Positions 35,308 through 45,882 of a stretch of 64,000 bases of DNA are shown in pieces (positions within the stretch are counted from its first letter, which is position 1; each line of letters begins with the position of its first letter). The DNA is taken from positions 4,949 to 68,948 of the forward strand of contig QANZ01032554.1 of NCBI GenBank assembly GCA_003254925.1. Reading direction: 5' to 3'. Source of the DNA: Chamaecrista fasciculata. Taxonomy: Eukaryota; Streptophyta; Magnoliopsida; Fabales; Fabaceae. The notes beneath the pieces were generated by a model. It made no database searches. It saw nothing but the letters and a program-made list of their open reading frames with translations, and was not told the DNA's origin. Made by a program: the position numbers and the translations under genes.

Positions 35308-38300
35308 TCACTGATCAATGTGTCTAATCCCCATCGACGATACATGTCGCTCTAGTATAACCCTTGCAAGAGGTTTAGTCAGAGGATCAGAAAAGTTGTC
35401 CTCGCCTGCTACTTTGCATATCTTTACATCACCTCTGTCAATCATCTCCCTGACAAGGTGAAAATGTCTGAGTATATGTTTGGTCCTCTGGTGGGACCGT
35501 GGCTCCTTGGCTTGTGCAATAGCGCCACTATTGTCACAATACAGGGTTACGGGATCAGAAATGGTCGGAACCACCCCAAGCTCGGAGATGAACTTTCTAA
35601 TCCACACAGCCTCCTTTGCCGCATCCGATGCTGCAATATACTCGGACTCCGTTGTAGAATCGGCAATCGTGCTCTGCTTGGAACTCTTCCAACTCACGCT
35701 GCCGCCGTTCAGGAGAAACACATATCCTGACTGCGATTTAAAGTCATCTTGGTCGGTTTGGAAACTAGCATCTGTGTAACCCCTTACACATAGCTCCTCA
35801 TTAGTTCCACCGTACACCAAGAACTCATCCTTAGTCCTTCTCAAGTACTTAAGGATATTCTTGACAACGATCCAATGATCCTCACAAGGGTCTTGTTGGA
35901 ATCGGCTTGTCATACTTAGGGCAAATGACACATCTGGTCGAGTACATAACATGGCATACATGATGGATCCTATGGCCGAGGCATAGGGAATTCCACTCAT
36001 GCGCCTTCGCTCAACAAGTGTCTTCGGACACTGTTTTTTTCTCAAGGTCAGTCCATGATTCATTGGGACAAATTCCTTCTTGGATTCCTGCATATTGAAC
36101 CTCTTCAATACCTTATCCAAGTATGTACTCTGACTCAATCCGAGAAGCCTCCTGGATCGATCCCTATAGATATTAATGCCTAGAATGTAGGCAGCTTCCC
36201 CCAAGTCCTTCATTGAGAAAGATTTTCCTAACCAGGATTTTATAATCTTTAAGGTTGGAACGTCGTTTCCAATGAGTAGTATGTCATCGACATACAGTAC
36301 CAAGAATACTATAGTACTCCCACTAACCTTCTTGTAAACACAAGGTTCGTCAAGGTTTTGCAAGAAGCCAAACTCTTTGACAACTTCGTCAAAACGGTGA
36401 TTCCAACTCCTGGATGCTTGCTTCAATCCATAAATGGATCTCTGAAGCTTGCATACCATGTATGGTGCCTCAGGACATACAAACCCCTCAGGTTTTATCA
36501 TATATACATCCTCGGGCAGCCTTCCGTTAAGGAACGCTGTTTTGACATCCATTTTCCATATCTCATAGTCATAATATGCAACTATGGCAAGGAGGATCCT
36601 AATGGACTTGGCCATTGCAACAGGAGAAAATGTTTCGTCATAGTCTATACCATGACGTTGCGTAAATCCCTTTGCAACTAGCCTCGCCTTGAAGACGGTG
36701 ACGTTGCCGTCCATGTCGGTTTTCTCCTTGAAAACCCACTTGCACCCTACGGGTTTTACCCCTTCAGGTGGAGCGACCAAGGTCCACACCTTGTTGTCGG
36801 ACATGGATTGCATCTCAACCTTCATGGCTTCAACACATTTCTCTGAGTTGGGATCTACGATGGCCTCTTGATAGGTGGTGGGTTCACCACGCTCTGTGAG
36901 CAACACATCCTTGTTTTCGGTCACGAGAAATCCGTAATATCTCTCTGGCTGAAAACGTGTTCTATCAGACCTTCGTGGTCCTTGTGTTTGTGGAGCAGCT
37001 TCCACAACATCTTGCAGAACTTCTCCAGTTTCCTTCTGCGCCTCTGGCGTGTCTTGTGGAGCTTGAACTTCTTCTAGCTCTATCTTACTCCCACTGTTTC
37101 TTTTGGAAACTAGATCCTTCTCCAAGAAGTATCCACTCCTGACTACAAACACTTTGTTGTCAGCTGGGTAGTAGACATAGTATCCCCTTGTTTCCTTGGG
37201 GTATCCTACAAACAGACACTTGAGGGATTTGGGAGATAGTTTATCGTTAGCTTGTTGCTTAACGTAAACTTCACATCCCCAAACCTTGAGGTAAGACATA
37301 ATGGGACTCCTCCCATTCCATATCTCATATGGTGTCTTCTCAACAGCCTTAGACGGAACACGGTTAAGTGTGAAAGCGGCAGCTTCTAAAGCGTACCCCC
37401 AAAAGGATGGCGGAAGATCGGTTTGACTCATCATAGACCGAACCATATCTAATAGAGTTCGATTCCTCCTCTCAGACACACCATTCCACTGTGGTGTTCC
37501 AGGTGGAGTCAGTTGTGAGACTATCCCACAACTACTAAGATGATCAATGAAGTCTTGACTCAAATACTCGCCTCCTCGATCTGATCGTAGGATCTTGATT
37601 TTCTTGTCAAGCTGGTTCTCAACTTCATTCTGAAATCTTTTGAACATGTCAAAAGACTCTGACTTATGCTTCATCAAGTAGATATACCCATATCTACTGA
37701 AGTCGTCAGTAAACGTAATGAAGTAGGAGTACCCACCTCTGGCGCTGATGCTCATGGGTCCACATACATCACTATGTATGATCCCCAGTAAGTCAGTTGC
37801 CCTTTCACTGCGGCCAGTGAAAGGCGCCTTTGTCATCTTACCAAGTAGACAAGATTCGCAAGCATCATATGATTCAAAATCAAATGAGCTTAGAAGTCCA
37901 TCTCTATGGAGCTTCTCTAGGCGTTTCTCGTTTATATGGCCTAAACGACAATGCCAAAGGTATGTAGGATTAGGCTCGCCAGTCTTAATCCTTTTCGTAT
38001 TGATGTTATAGATTTCGTTATTATGTCTTTGTTCCAATTTTAAGATATAGTGGTTATCATGCAAATCACCATCAGCATATAACACTTCATTCTTATAAAT
38101 TGAACATCTACCATTTCTATTCACACAAACAAATCCTTCCTTATCCAAATAATAAAGTGAAATAATGTTAGAACTAAGAGATGGTACATAATAACAATTG
38201 TTTAATGACAAAATAAGCCCAGTGGGCAAAACTAGCTCGTATGTTCCTACAGAAACAACAACAACTCTTGCTCCATTGCCCACACGTAGGTCCACCTTGC

Positions 38301-39270
38301 CTCTGTTCAGCTTTCTACTTCTTCTCAACCCCTGCACATTAGTACATATGTGAGAACCACAAGCAGTATCTAATACCCAAGTGGTAGGAGTAGACAAGTG
38401 AACGCCTATAACAAAGATACCTGAAGTAGAGGCTTCGCATTTCTTCTTCTTCAGATATTCCAAGAACAGCTTACAGTTTCTCTTCCAGTGTCCCGGCTTC
38501 TGGCAGAAGAAATAGACTGTATCCTTATTGGGCTTTGCCTTCTTGGCAGGCGGCGGGTTAGGCTTAGCCGCAGGCTTGGTCCCACCAACCTCGGCGTCTC
38601 CTTTCCTCTTTCCTTTGCCCTTACCCTTTCCCTTGTTCTGAACTAGTAAGACAGTGCTAGGCGCCTTCTTAATAGATGCCTCAACAGTCTTTAGCATCCC
38701 ATGCAGTTCAGAAACGGTCTTCTCCATGCCATTCATGTTGAAGTTCAAGACGAACTGGTCATAACTTCTAGGTAGCGAATTCAGGATCAAATCCGTAGCT
38801 AGCTCTGGCACAATGGGAAAACCCAGCCTGGCAAGGTGATCTATGTACCCCTGCATCTTCAAGACGTGGGCACTAACAGATTGACCTTCTGCCATCTTGC
38901 AAGAGTATAGAGCCTTTGCTGTCTCAAATCTCTCGTGCCTTGCCTGTACTTGGAACATTTCCCTGAGATGTGTTATTATCTCATATGCCCCTTTATTCTC
39001 CAAGTTCTTTTGAATCTCGGGAACCATGGTTACCAGCATAAGACAGGCAACGTCCACAGAGTCACTTTGATGCTTCTCGTAAGCATCTCTCTGTGCTCTT
39101 GGAGCGTTAGCAGCAGGCTGTTCAGGGATGGGGTTCTCTAGGACATAGAGCTTTCTTTCCTGGGTGAGAACTATTCTCAGATTTCGGTTCCAGTCAAGAA
39201 AGTTAGTCCCAGTCAACTTGTCCTTCTCAAGGACAGATCGCAGTGATAGTGTTTGAACTTTCGTTGCCAT
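35308..39270 (-). CDS. Copia gag-pol polyprotein of E3, 1320 aa
   Basis: One open frame codes the retrotransposon polyprotein in the copia order. Gag is at about 1-250, with a Lys/Gly-rich basic stretch at 213-225 and a zinc-knuckle region near 254-267. The protease motif DTACGSH is at 301-307. The GAG-pre-integrase block has His440, His445, Cys471 and Cys474. The integrase core has Asp501, Asp564 and Glu600 (WNGVSERRNR). Reverse transcriptase has YVDD at 993-996. RNase H lies in the last 130 residues, with DNSGAIAQAKEPRSHQRTKH. The order integrase before RT places it in Ty1/copia rather than Ty3/gypsy. The frame looks whole. The lineage within copia is not assigned. Confidence 0.95.
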   Translation of the reverse strand: MATKVQTLSLRSVLEKDKLTGTNFLDWNRNLRIVLTQERKLYVLENPIPEQPAANAPRAQRDAYEKHQSDSVDVACLMLVTMVPEIQKNLENKGAYEIITHLREMFQVQARHERFETAKALYSCKMAEGQSVSAHVLKMQGYIDHLARLGFPIVPELATDLILNSLPRSYDQFVLNFNMNGMEKTVSELHGMLKTVEASIKKAPSTVLLVQNKGKGKGKGKRKGDAEVGGTKPAAKPNPPPAKKAKPNKDTVYFFCQKPGHWKRNCKLFLEYLKKKKCEASTSGIFVIGVHLSTPTTWVLDTACGSHICTNVQGLRRSRKLNRGKVDLRVGNGARVVVVSVGTYELVLPTGLILSLNNCYYVPSLSSNIISLYYLDKEGFVCVNRNGRCSIYKNEVLYADGDLHDNHYILKLEQRHNNEIYNINTKRIKTGEPNPTYLWHCRLGHINEKRLEKLHRDGLLSSFDFESYDACESCLLGKMTKAPFTGRSERATDLLGIIHSDVCGPMSISARGGYSYFITFTDDFSRYGYIYLMKHKSESFDMFKRFQNEVENQLDKKIKILRSDRGGEYLSQDFIDHLSSCGIVSQLTPPGTPQWNGVSERRNRTLLDMVRSMMSQTDLPPSFWGYALEAAAFTLNRVPSKAVEKTPYEIWNGRSPIMSYLKVWGCEVYVKQQANDKLSPKSLKCLFVGYPKETRGYYVYYPADNKVFVVRSGYFLEKDLVSKRNSGSKIELEEVQAPQDTPEAQKETGEVLQDVVEAAPQTQGPRRSDRTRFQPERYYGFLVTENKDVLLTERGEPTTYQEAIVDPNSEKCVEAMKVEMQSMSDNKVWTLVAPPEGVKPVGCKWVFKEKTDMDGNVTVFKARLVAKGFTQRHGIDYDETFSPVAMAKSIRILLAIVAYYDYEIWKMDVKTAFLNGRLPEDVYMIKPEGFVCPEAPYMVCKLQRSIYGLKQASRSWNHRFDEVVKEFGFLQNLDEPCVYKKVSGSTIVFLVLYVDDILLIGNDVPTLKIIKSWLGKSFSMKDLGEAAYILGINIYRDRSRRLLGLSQSTYLDKVLKRFNMQESKKEFVPMNHGLTLRKKQCPKTLVERRRMSGIPYASAIGSIMYAMLCTRPDVSFALSMTSRFQQDPCEDHWIVVKNILKYLRRTKDEFLVYGGTNEELCVRGYTDASFQTDQDDFKSQSGYVFLLNGGSVSWKSSKQSTIADSTTESEYIAASDAAKEAVWIRKFISELGVVPTISDPVTLYCDNSGAIAQAKEPRSHQRTKHILRHFHLVREMIDRGDVKICKVAGEDNFSDPLTKPLARVILERHVSSMGIRHIDQ

Positions 39271-40269
39271 TTCTACACTTTAGATATGAAAAGGTTTAAT
39301 TAGCAGGAAAATAAAATTGTATCCACCATTTTATAAAACCCAGTGAAATTTATTATTAGTGGCTAAGATCCATATTTCACTAAAGTTTACCGTCGCGGAG
39401 GCGATCATGCACCCTTTAGTTATTTAGGTAGGTAACTCCTTACCAATCACATCTCATGTGACTCTTAGATCCTTATGGGACTGTATCATCTCATGATACT
39501 TATTATGGCATGTTTATCCCATCTAATGCCTTGAGGTCCAAAACCGTTTTGATAACCCCATTAAGTCACTCGGTAAAACATGTGAATGGCAGATACGTGT
39601 TGAAAATCCCATTCACCCGTGTCTCCTCAAGGTCAAGGCAGATACGTGTCGCGGAGGCGATCACCGCTCTACGATGAACAAGATTTTGACAGGGCGTTTT
39701 AGCGATGGCATTAATTACTTAAATTTTCTAAAAGGGTTTCAATTATTTTAAAATTAATTAAAATAGGTTCCGACTTTTAATTTTAAAAACTCCTCCTTTT
39801 AAAATTAAACGAGTCATGCCACATGTTTATTACCCCATGTATCTCATACATATAAACATGTGCCCGAATTTTGTATCGTATACAAAATCCCATTCATGTT
39901 GAAGTCGACTCTAGCAAGCCATCACAACTACCCAAAATACGTGAGTTATCGTTTTTACTAAAACGACTTAACCTTAGTACCTCCGTGTCAGAGATCCGAT
40001 TGTCCTACGATTGCACCATGACTCTCGTCCCAGCATCTAGTGCATGCATCTCATGCACTGAGGTCATGCTGGTCTTAGTTCATTTTTGTTCCCACAAAAA
40101 TAATCGACCAGGGACAAATTTAGATTAATTATCTCATAATTAATCATGGACGTTATCATAGTAAACATGCTAATAACATGATAACACATTAATTTATCTT
40201 CCATAAATTAATAATATGTTCACAACATATTTACATAAAACGATTGGCCCTAGGGCACAATCTCCAACA

Positions 40270-41565
40270 TATCCCACAACTTCTAAGATGATCAATAAAT
40301 TCTTGACTTAAATACTCGCCTCCTCGATCAGATCGAAGGACTTTGATCTTCTTGTCAAGCTGGTTCTCTACTTCATTTTGAAATCTCTTGAACATTTCAA
40401 AAGACTCTGACTTATGCTTCATTAGGTAGACGTAGCCATACCTACTGAAGTCGTCAGTGAACGTAATGAAATAAGAGTAACCACCTCTAGCTTGAGTACT
40501 CATGGGTCCACATACATCACTATGTATGATCCTCAATAAGTCTGATGCCCTCTCACTGTGGCCAGTGAAAGGCGCCTTTGTCATTTTTCCAAGCAAACAA
40601 GATTCGCAAGCATCACATGATTCAAAATCAAATGAGCTTAGAAGTCCATCTTTATGGAGCTTCTCTGGGCGTTTCTTGTTTATATGGCCTAAACGACAAT
40701 GCCAAAGGTATGTAGGATTAGGCTCGCTAATCTTAATCCTTTTCGTATCAATGTTACAAATATTGTTATCGCGTTGACGTTCCAATTTTAAGATGCAATG
40801 ATTATCTTGCAAATCACCATAAGCAAATAAACATCATCTTTATAATTTGAACTCCTTCCATTACAGTTAACACATGTAAAAACTTCCTTATCAAATAAGA
40901 AAGAGAAACATTGTTTGAACTTAAAGAAGGTACATAATAACAATAAATAAGCCCAGAGGGCAAAACAAGCTCGCATGTTCCTACAGCAATAGCAGCAACC
41001 CTTGCTCCATTGCCTACTCGTAAGTCCACCTCGCTTCTGTTCAGCTTTCTACTGTCTCTAAGACTCTTCACATCAAATGTGAGAACCACATGCTATATCT
41101 AATACCCAAGTGGTTTAAGTAGAAAAGAACATTCATAACAAAGATACCCGAAGTAGAGGCCTCAGCGCCTTTCTTCTGTTTCTTCAGATCTTCCATATAC
41201 AGTTTGCAGTTCCTCTTCCAGTGTCCTGGCTTTTGACAGAAAAAGAAAACTACATCCTTTGTGGACTTTATCTTCTTGGCAGGTTGTGGGTTGGGCTTAG
41301 CCGCTGGTTTGGTCTCACCAGCCACGGCGTTTCCCTTCCTCTTTCCTTTGCCCTTCCCTTTTCCCTGGTTCTAGAACGTTTCCTTGAGATGTGTGACCAT
41401 CTCAAAAGCCGACAATGTTTCTGTGTTCAACTCTTGAACCATCATGGCTAGCATCAGGCAAGCAACGTCCACAAAGTTATTTAAGTGCTTCTCACAAGCA
41501 GTTCTTTGAGCTCTTGGAGCGTCCTTGGCATGCTCTTCAGGGGAGGGATTTCTAGGACATAAAGC
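40270..41565 (-). mobile_element. Copia element E2, second piece (integrase, protease, gag part)
   Basis: After the E3 target duplication the E2 integrase continues (HSDVCGPMS, GAG-pre-integrase LWHCRLGHINKKR). It is followed by protease-linked sequence and a CCHC zinc knuckle (CQKPGHWKRNC), then part of gag up to the solo LTR at 41566. It is broken, with several breaks. Confidence 0.88.
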
Positions 41566-43692
41566 TGTTGGGAAATCACAGAGGGAGCGCAGCGGAAGAA
41601 ATTAAAAATTTTTGGACTAAAACGCAAATAAAACTAAAAGCTAACTCTGTGATTCCTTCCAGGATCCACTAACTATGTTTATACCAGATTAGAAAAGATG
41701 TTTACCTAGTTTTGATCGGTGACTTATCGTATTCGCGAATTTGAGAAGTCCACAGAGTGTCCTTCCTCTACCAGTAATCCACACGAGCAGTTTGGCAGAT
41801 GCCTAGGTGCTAGCCTCCTTCACTTCTTCCCAAGTGAAAACGGGAACTATATCTATGGTTCTTGAATAATCAAGAAGTGTTCTTGATTATCAAGATTGAT
41901 TGGGATTGGCGATTTTCTCACTCTCTATAGAGCTCTAGGCGAAATTCTTAGTCTGACTAAGAATTGATCTGTGTTGTGAGTTATCTCTGAGATAGGCACC
42001 TAGAGCCTCTATTTATAGTGTTCTCATTCCTAGTTTTAGGGAATCCTAATCCAATTAGGATATCTCTAAGATATGGGATATCTTTTAGATATCTCAAAAT
42101 ATCTTTTGATTTATAATATTAAACTTAATATTATAATTCAAAAATAAAGGCCCAATTCGAATTTGACTATCCAAGATCAAATCTTGAGATCAAATCTTAA
42201 TTTGCTCAAATCCTATTGGTTGGAATGAGTCATGAGATTTTGATTTTATAATTTAAATATTACTTTAATAATTAAATATAAAAATCGACTTTAGCCTAGA
42301 CCCAAACTCTAAAATGCAAGATCAAATCTTCCATCCCAAGAAAGGGGGTAGGCGAAATTCTCATGGAGTTTTTGGAGGAATTTTATAACAACCCAAACTC
42401 CTTAGGTAGTTATAACTAATTCCTAACAATTTTGAATAAAAGAATTACCTTAATATCTTTTAATTCAAATCCTATATCTTTTCCAAAAGATATTTATCTT
42501 ATCTTTATTTAATTAATAAAAACAATTTCTATTAATAAAAATAAAGATAATGAGGCGCCACCCTCATCCTTATGTTTCCCAATTTTAGTGAATTTAATAA
42601 ATCAATAATTCCCTAATTTTTAGGAAACTTATTTAATTTATTTATTCACTAATATTTTAATTGTAAAACTATTTAACAATTAATTTAAATTTAAATTTGT
42701 CCAACAAATTTAAAACCTCAATCATAGATATTTATTTAAGACAAGATTTAATGTCCTAAGACATTTAACTATGTCCTAAATTGTGTCACCTAAGTGACTC
42801 ACGAATTAACCCTAATTCGTGTCCCAAAAATTAGCATCTTGATCCTGCTCATGTGTGACCCAGCAGGCCTCACGTGAAGTTGGCAGCAAATCATCTTAAT
42901 GATTCACAAGTTGTGAGCGGACTCTAGCAAGCCATCACAACTACCCAAAACACGGGAGTTATCGCTTTAACGACTTTAACGATTTAACCTAAATACCACC
43001 TTGTCATAATTCCTATTGTCTCACGATATTTTGGTCATGGATCAGGCACGGGAATGTCATCCAAAATCCAAACCACAACTTTCTCGATTTCCTGAGTTAG
43101 TCCCAATTCCCAGCGTGGCCACGCATTTCTTGGACAGACTCATCGAGGGCGCCAGTTAAATATCTCTCATCTTAAATGAGGGACAAAATCCCATCTTGGT
43201 CAACCACATTCCTTTGCACGGTAATCAACCAAACCCGTACCTAGCCTGTATGGCTACCCTGCTACGGGTAACGTTGGACTAGGCCAAAGTTTGACAACTA
43301 CAATGCCGGAATAGTCAAGACCTCAGGTCTAAGGCTATCGTGACAGGTGTACAGGAGAGGCTCGCTTATGACTAAACCCATGCAGGACTCTCCGGGTCGG
43401 TCCAGCAATTTGTAACCCTTACAAAATTGCACCATGACTCTCGAGAAGCATCTAGTGCATGTATCTCTATACACCGAGGTCATGCTGGTCTTAGTTCATT
43501 TACGTTCCCACGTGAATGATCGACCAGGGACAGTTTTAGATTAATTATCTTATAATTAATCAAGGACGCTATCATAGTAAACACGCTAATAATATGATAA
43601 CAACATAATTTATCTCTATAAATTAATCAAAAATACATATGTTCAAATAACACATAAATAAAATGATTGGCCCTAGGGCACAATCTACATCA
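41566..43692 (-). mobile_element. Solo copia LTR inserted in E2 gag
   Basis: A 2127-bp LTR (TGTTGGGAAATCACAG...CTACATCA) has E2 gag sequence on both sides and the perfect target duplication AAAGC (41561-41565 and 43693-43697). No polypurine tract or primer site adjoins it. It is therefore a solo LTR, left after recombination between the two LTRs of an inserted element. Confidence 0.93.
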
Positions 43693-44689
43693 AAAGCTTC
43701 CTTCATTGGGTGAGAACAATTCTCAAATTATAAAACCAGTCAAGGAAGTTTGTCCCTTTTAACTTAGATTTCTAGGACATAAAGCTTCCTTCGTTGGGTG
43801 AGAACAATTCTCAAACCAGTCAAGGAAGTTTGTTTCAGACAACTTATCCTTCTCAAGGATAGATCGCAGTGATAACGTTGAACTATTGTTTGCCATTGAT
43901 TCTACAATTGAGATATGAAAAGTTTAATTAGCAGGAAATATAAATATCCACCATTTTATCAAACCCAGTAAAATTTATTATTAGTGGCTAAGACCCATAT
44001 TTCACCAAAGTTTACCGTCGCGGAGGGCGATCATGCACCCTTTGGTTATTTAGGTAGGTAACTCCTTACCAATCACATCTCATGTGACTCTTAGATCTTT
44101 ATGGGACTGTATCATCATATGATACTTATTATGGCATGTTTATCCCATCTAATGCCTTGAGGTCCAAATCCGATTTGATAACCCCATTAAGTCACACAAT
44201 AAAACTTGTGAATGGCTAGGCTCAAAACAACGAGGCCGAAGCCCAACCCCATATCATCAAGGCCCACTAAACACGTGTCGCGGAGGGCGATCACCGCATC
44301 TAGCAAACCAAAACTTCAACGAGGCGTCGCGTTGAATCTCCCATTCACTTGTGTCTCCTCAAGGTCAAGGTAGATATGTGTCGCGGAGGGCGATCACCGC
44401 TCTACGATGAACAAGATTTTAACAGGGTGTTTTATTGATGGCATTAAAACTTAAGATTTTTAAAAGGGTTTAATTTTTAAAAATTTCGTTTTAGTTTAAT
44501 TTTAAAACCAATTTTGAAATTAAATGAGTTGTGCCATGTGTTTATTTCCCATGTATCTCATACATATAAACACATGCACGGATTTTGTATCTCATGCAAG
44601 ATCCCACACTCGTATCATATACGTTGTAGTGTAAAGTTAAAAATAGCATGTTAAAACTCGTACCCCTAGGCATACATCTAGCGCATTGC
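43693..44689 (-). mobile_element. Copia element E2, third piece (gag start and leader)
   Basis: The start of gag and its untranslated leader follow the solo LTR. Short stretches of the gag start are present twice (about 43710-43790 and 43790-43860). Three copies of the leader hairpin motif appear in reverse at about 44018, 44275 and 44379 (TCGCGGAGGGCGATCA). The piece ends at 44689 where another LTR begins. E2's 5' LTR must lie beyond the right edge of the window. Confidence 0.85.
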
Positions 44690-44941
44690 TGTTGGGAAAT
44701 CCCGGGGAAAACACGAAGCAGAAGCAAAAGTATAAACAAAAAAAACTTGCGCTCCCCAGGAATTTCCAACCGTGAGATCCGCTAGTTGAATTTAAAACCA
44801 GATACGAAAAGTGTTATACCTCACGCTTTCAATCGGCTGGTTAAACTTGGTGAGTCTGAGAAGTCCGTTTCCACGTCTTTCCTCCACCGGTAATCCACAC
44901 GAACAGTTTCTCGAACACAAGGTGCTAGCCTTCTTTTTTCT
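44690..44941 (-). mobile_element. Copia LTR fragment E5
   Basis: It starts TGTTGGGAAATCCCGGGG and is the reverse complement of an LTR 3' end like that at 63540-63792. It sits in the E2 leader and stops at about 44941 where a plus-strand LTR begins. The remainder, if any, is outside the window. The boundary with the next element is placed by similarity, within a few bases. Confidence 0.75.
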
Positions 44942-45882
44942 TGATAGGAATTGTGCCCTAGGGCCAATCCTTTTTGATGTATGTTATGAACATATGGATT
45001 AATTTATAGAGATAAATTAATGGTTTTCACATTATTAGCATGTTTACTGTGATTACGTCCATGATTAATTATAAGATAATTAATCTAAATCTGTCCCTGA
45101 TCGATTGTTTTCGTGGGAGCGAAAATGAACTAAGATCAGCATGACCTCGGTGCATAGGGATGCACGCACTAGATGCTGGAATGAGAGTCATGGTGCAATT
45201 ACGTAAGGGGTTACGAGTTGCTGGACTGACCCGGAGAGTCCTGCATGGCTTTAGTCATCAGCTTGCCTCTCTTGTACGCCTGTCACGACGCCTTAGACCT
45301 GAGGTCATCATTATTCCGGCGTTGCAGTTGTCAGACTTTGGCTTAGTCTAACGTTGCCCGTAGCAGGGTAGCCATAAGGGCTAAGTACGGGTTTGGTTGA
45401 TTGCCGTGCTGAGGAATGTGGACTGACCAAAATTGGGATTTTGTTCCCCATTAAATTGGGAGATATCTTACTGGCGCTCTCAATGAGTCTGTCCAGGAAA
45501 ATGCATGGCCATGCTAGATATTGGGACTTACTCAAGGAGATCGAGAAAGTAAAGGTTTGGATCATGGATGACTTTCCCGTGCCTGATCCATAACCAAGAT
45601 ATCGCAGAACAATAGGGTCGGTGCCTAGGAGGTACGAAGGTTAAAATCGGTTTTGGTAACGATCGATCACTCACGTGTTTTGGGTAGTCGCGATGGCTTG
45701 CTAGAGTCCGCTCACGACTTGTAGGACATAAGGATGCCCTACTGCCAACTTCACGTGGGGCCTGCTGGGTCACACACGAGCAGGATTAGAACACACCTTA
45801 TAAGGGACACAAATTAGGGTAATTCGTGGGTCACTACGTGGCCTAATTTAAGACACAGAGGAAATGTCTGGGACATTATGTC
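44942..45882 (+). mobile_element. Copia element E6, first part of 5' LTR
   Basis: This is plus-strand LTR sequence with the CCCTAGGGCCAATC block at its start. It runs to 45882, where the tandem array E7 inserted at ATGTC. It continues at 62613. The same stretch in E1 (from 818) is uninterrupted. Confidence 0.88.

Larger units (their letters stand above)
32907..40269 (-). mobile_element. Copia element E3, inserted in E2
   Basis: It is flanked by the perfect target duplication TATCC (32902-32906 and 40270-40274), and E2 integrase sequence continues on both sides. The 3' LTR is 32907-35253, polypurine tract complement at 35254, one long gag-pol frame at 35308-39270, and a leader with the hairpin motif (39391 and 39646). 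A shorter LTR-derived segment lies at about 39904-40269. The frame looks whole, but the element as a unit is not, because the right-hand LTR region is reduced. It is younger than E2. Confidence 0.95.

Noticed and set aside
35308-39270. Retrovirus with envelope gene
   Set aside because: The frame ends after RNase H and no envelope-like frame lies before the LTR; domain order is ordinary Ty1/copia.
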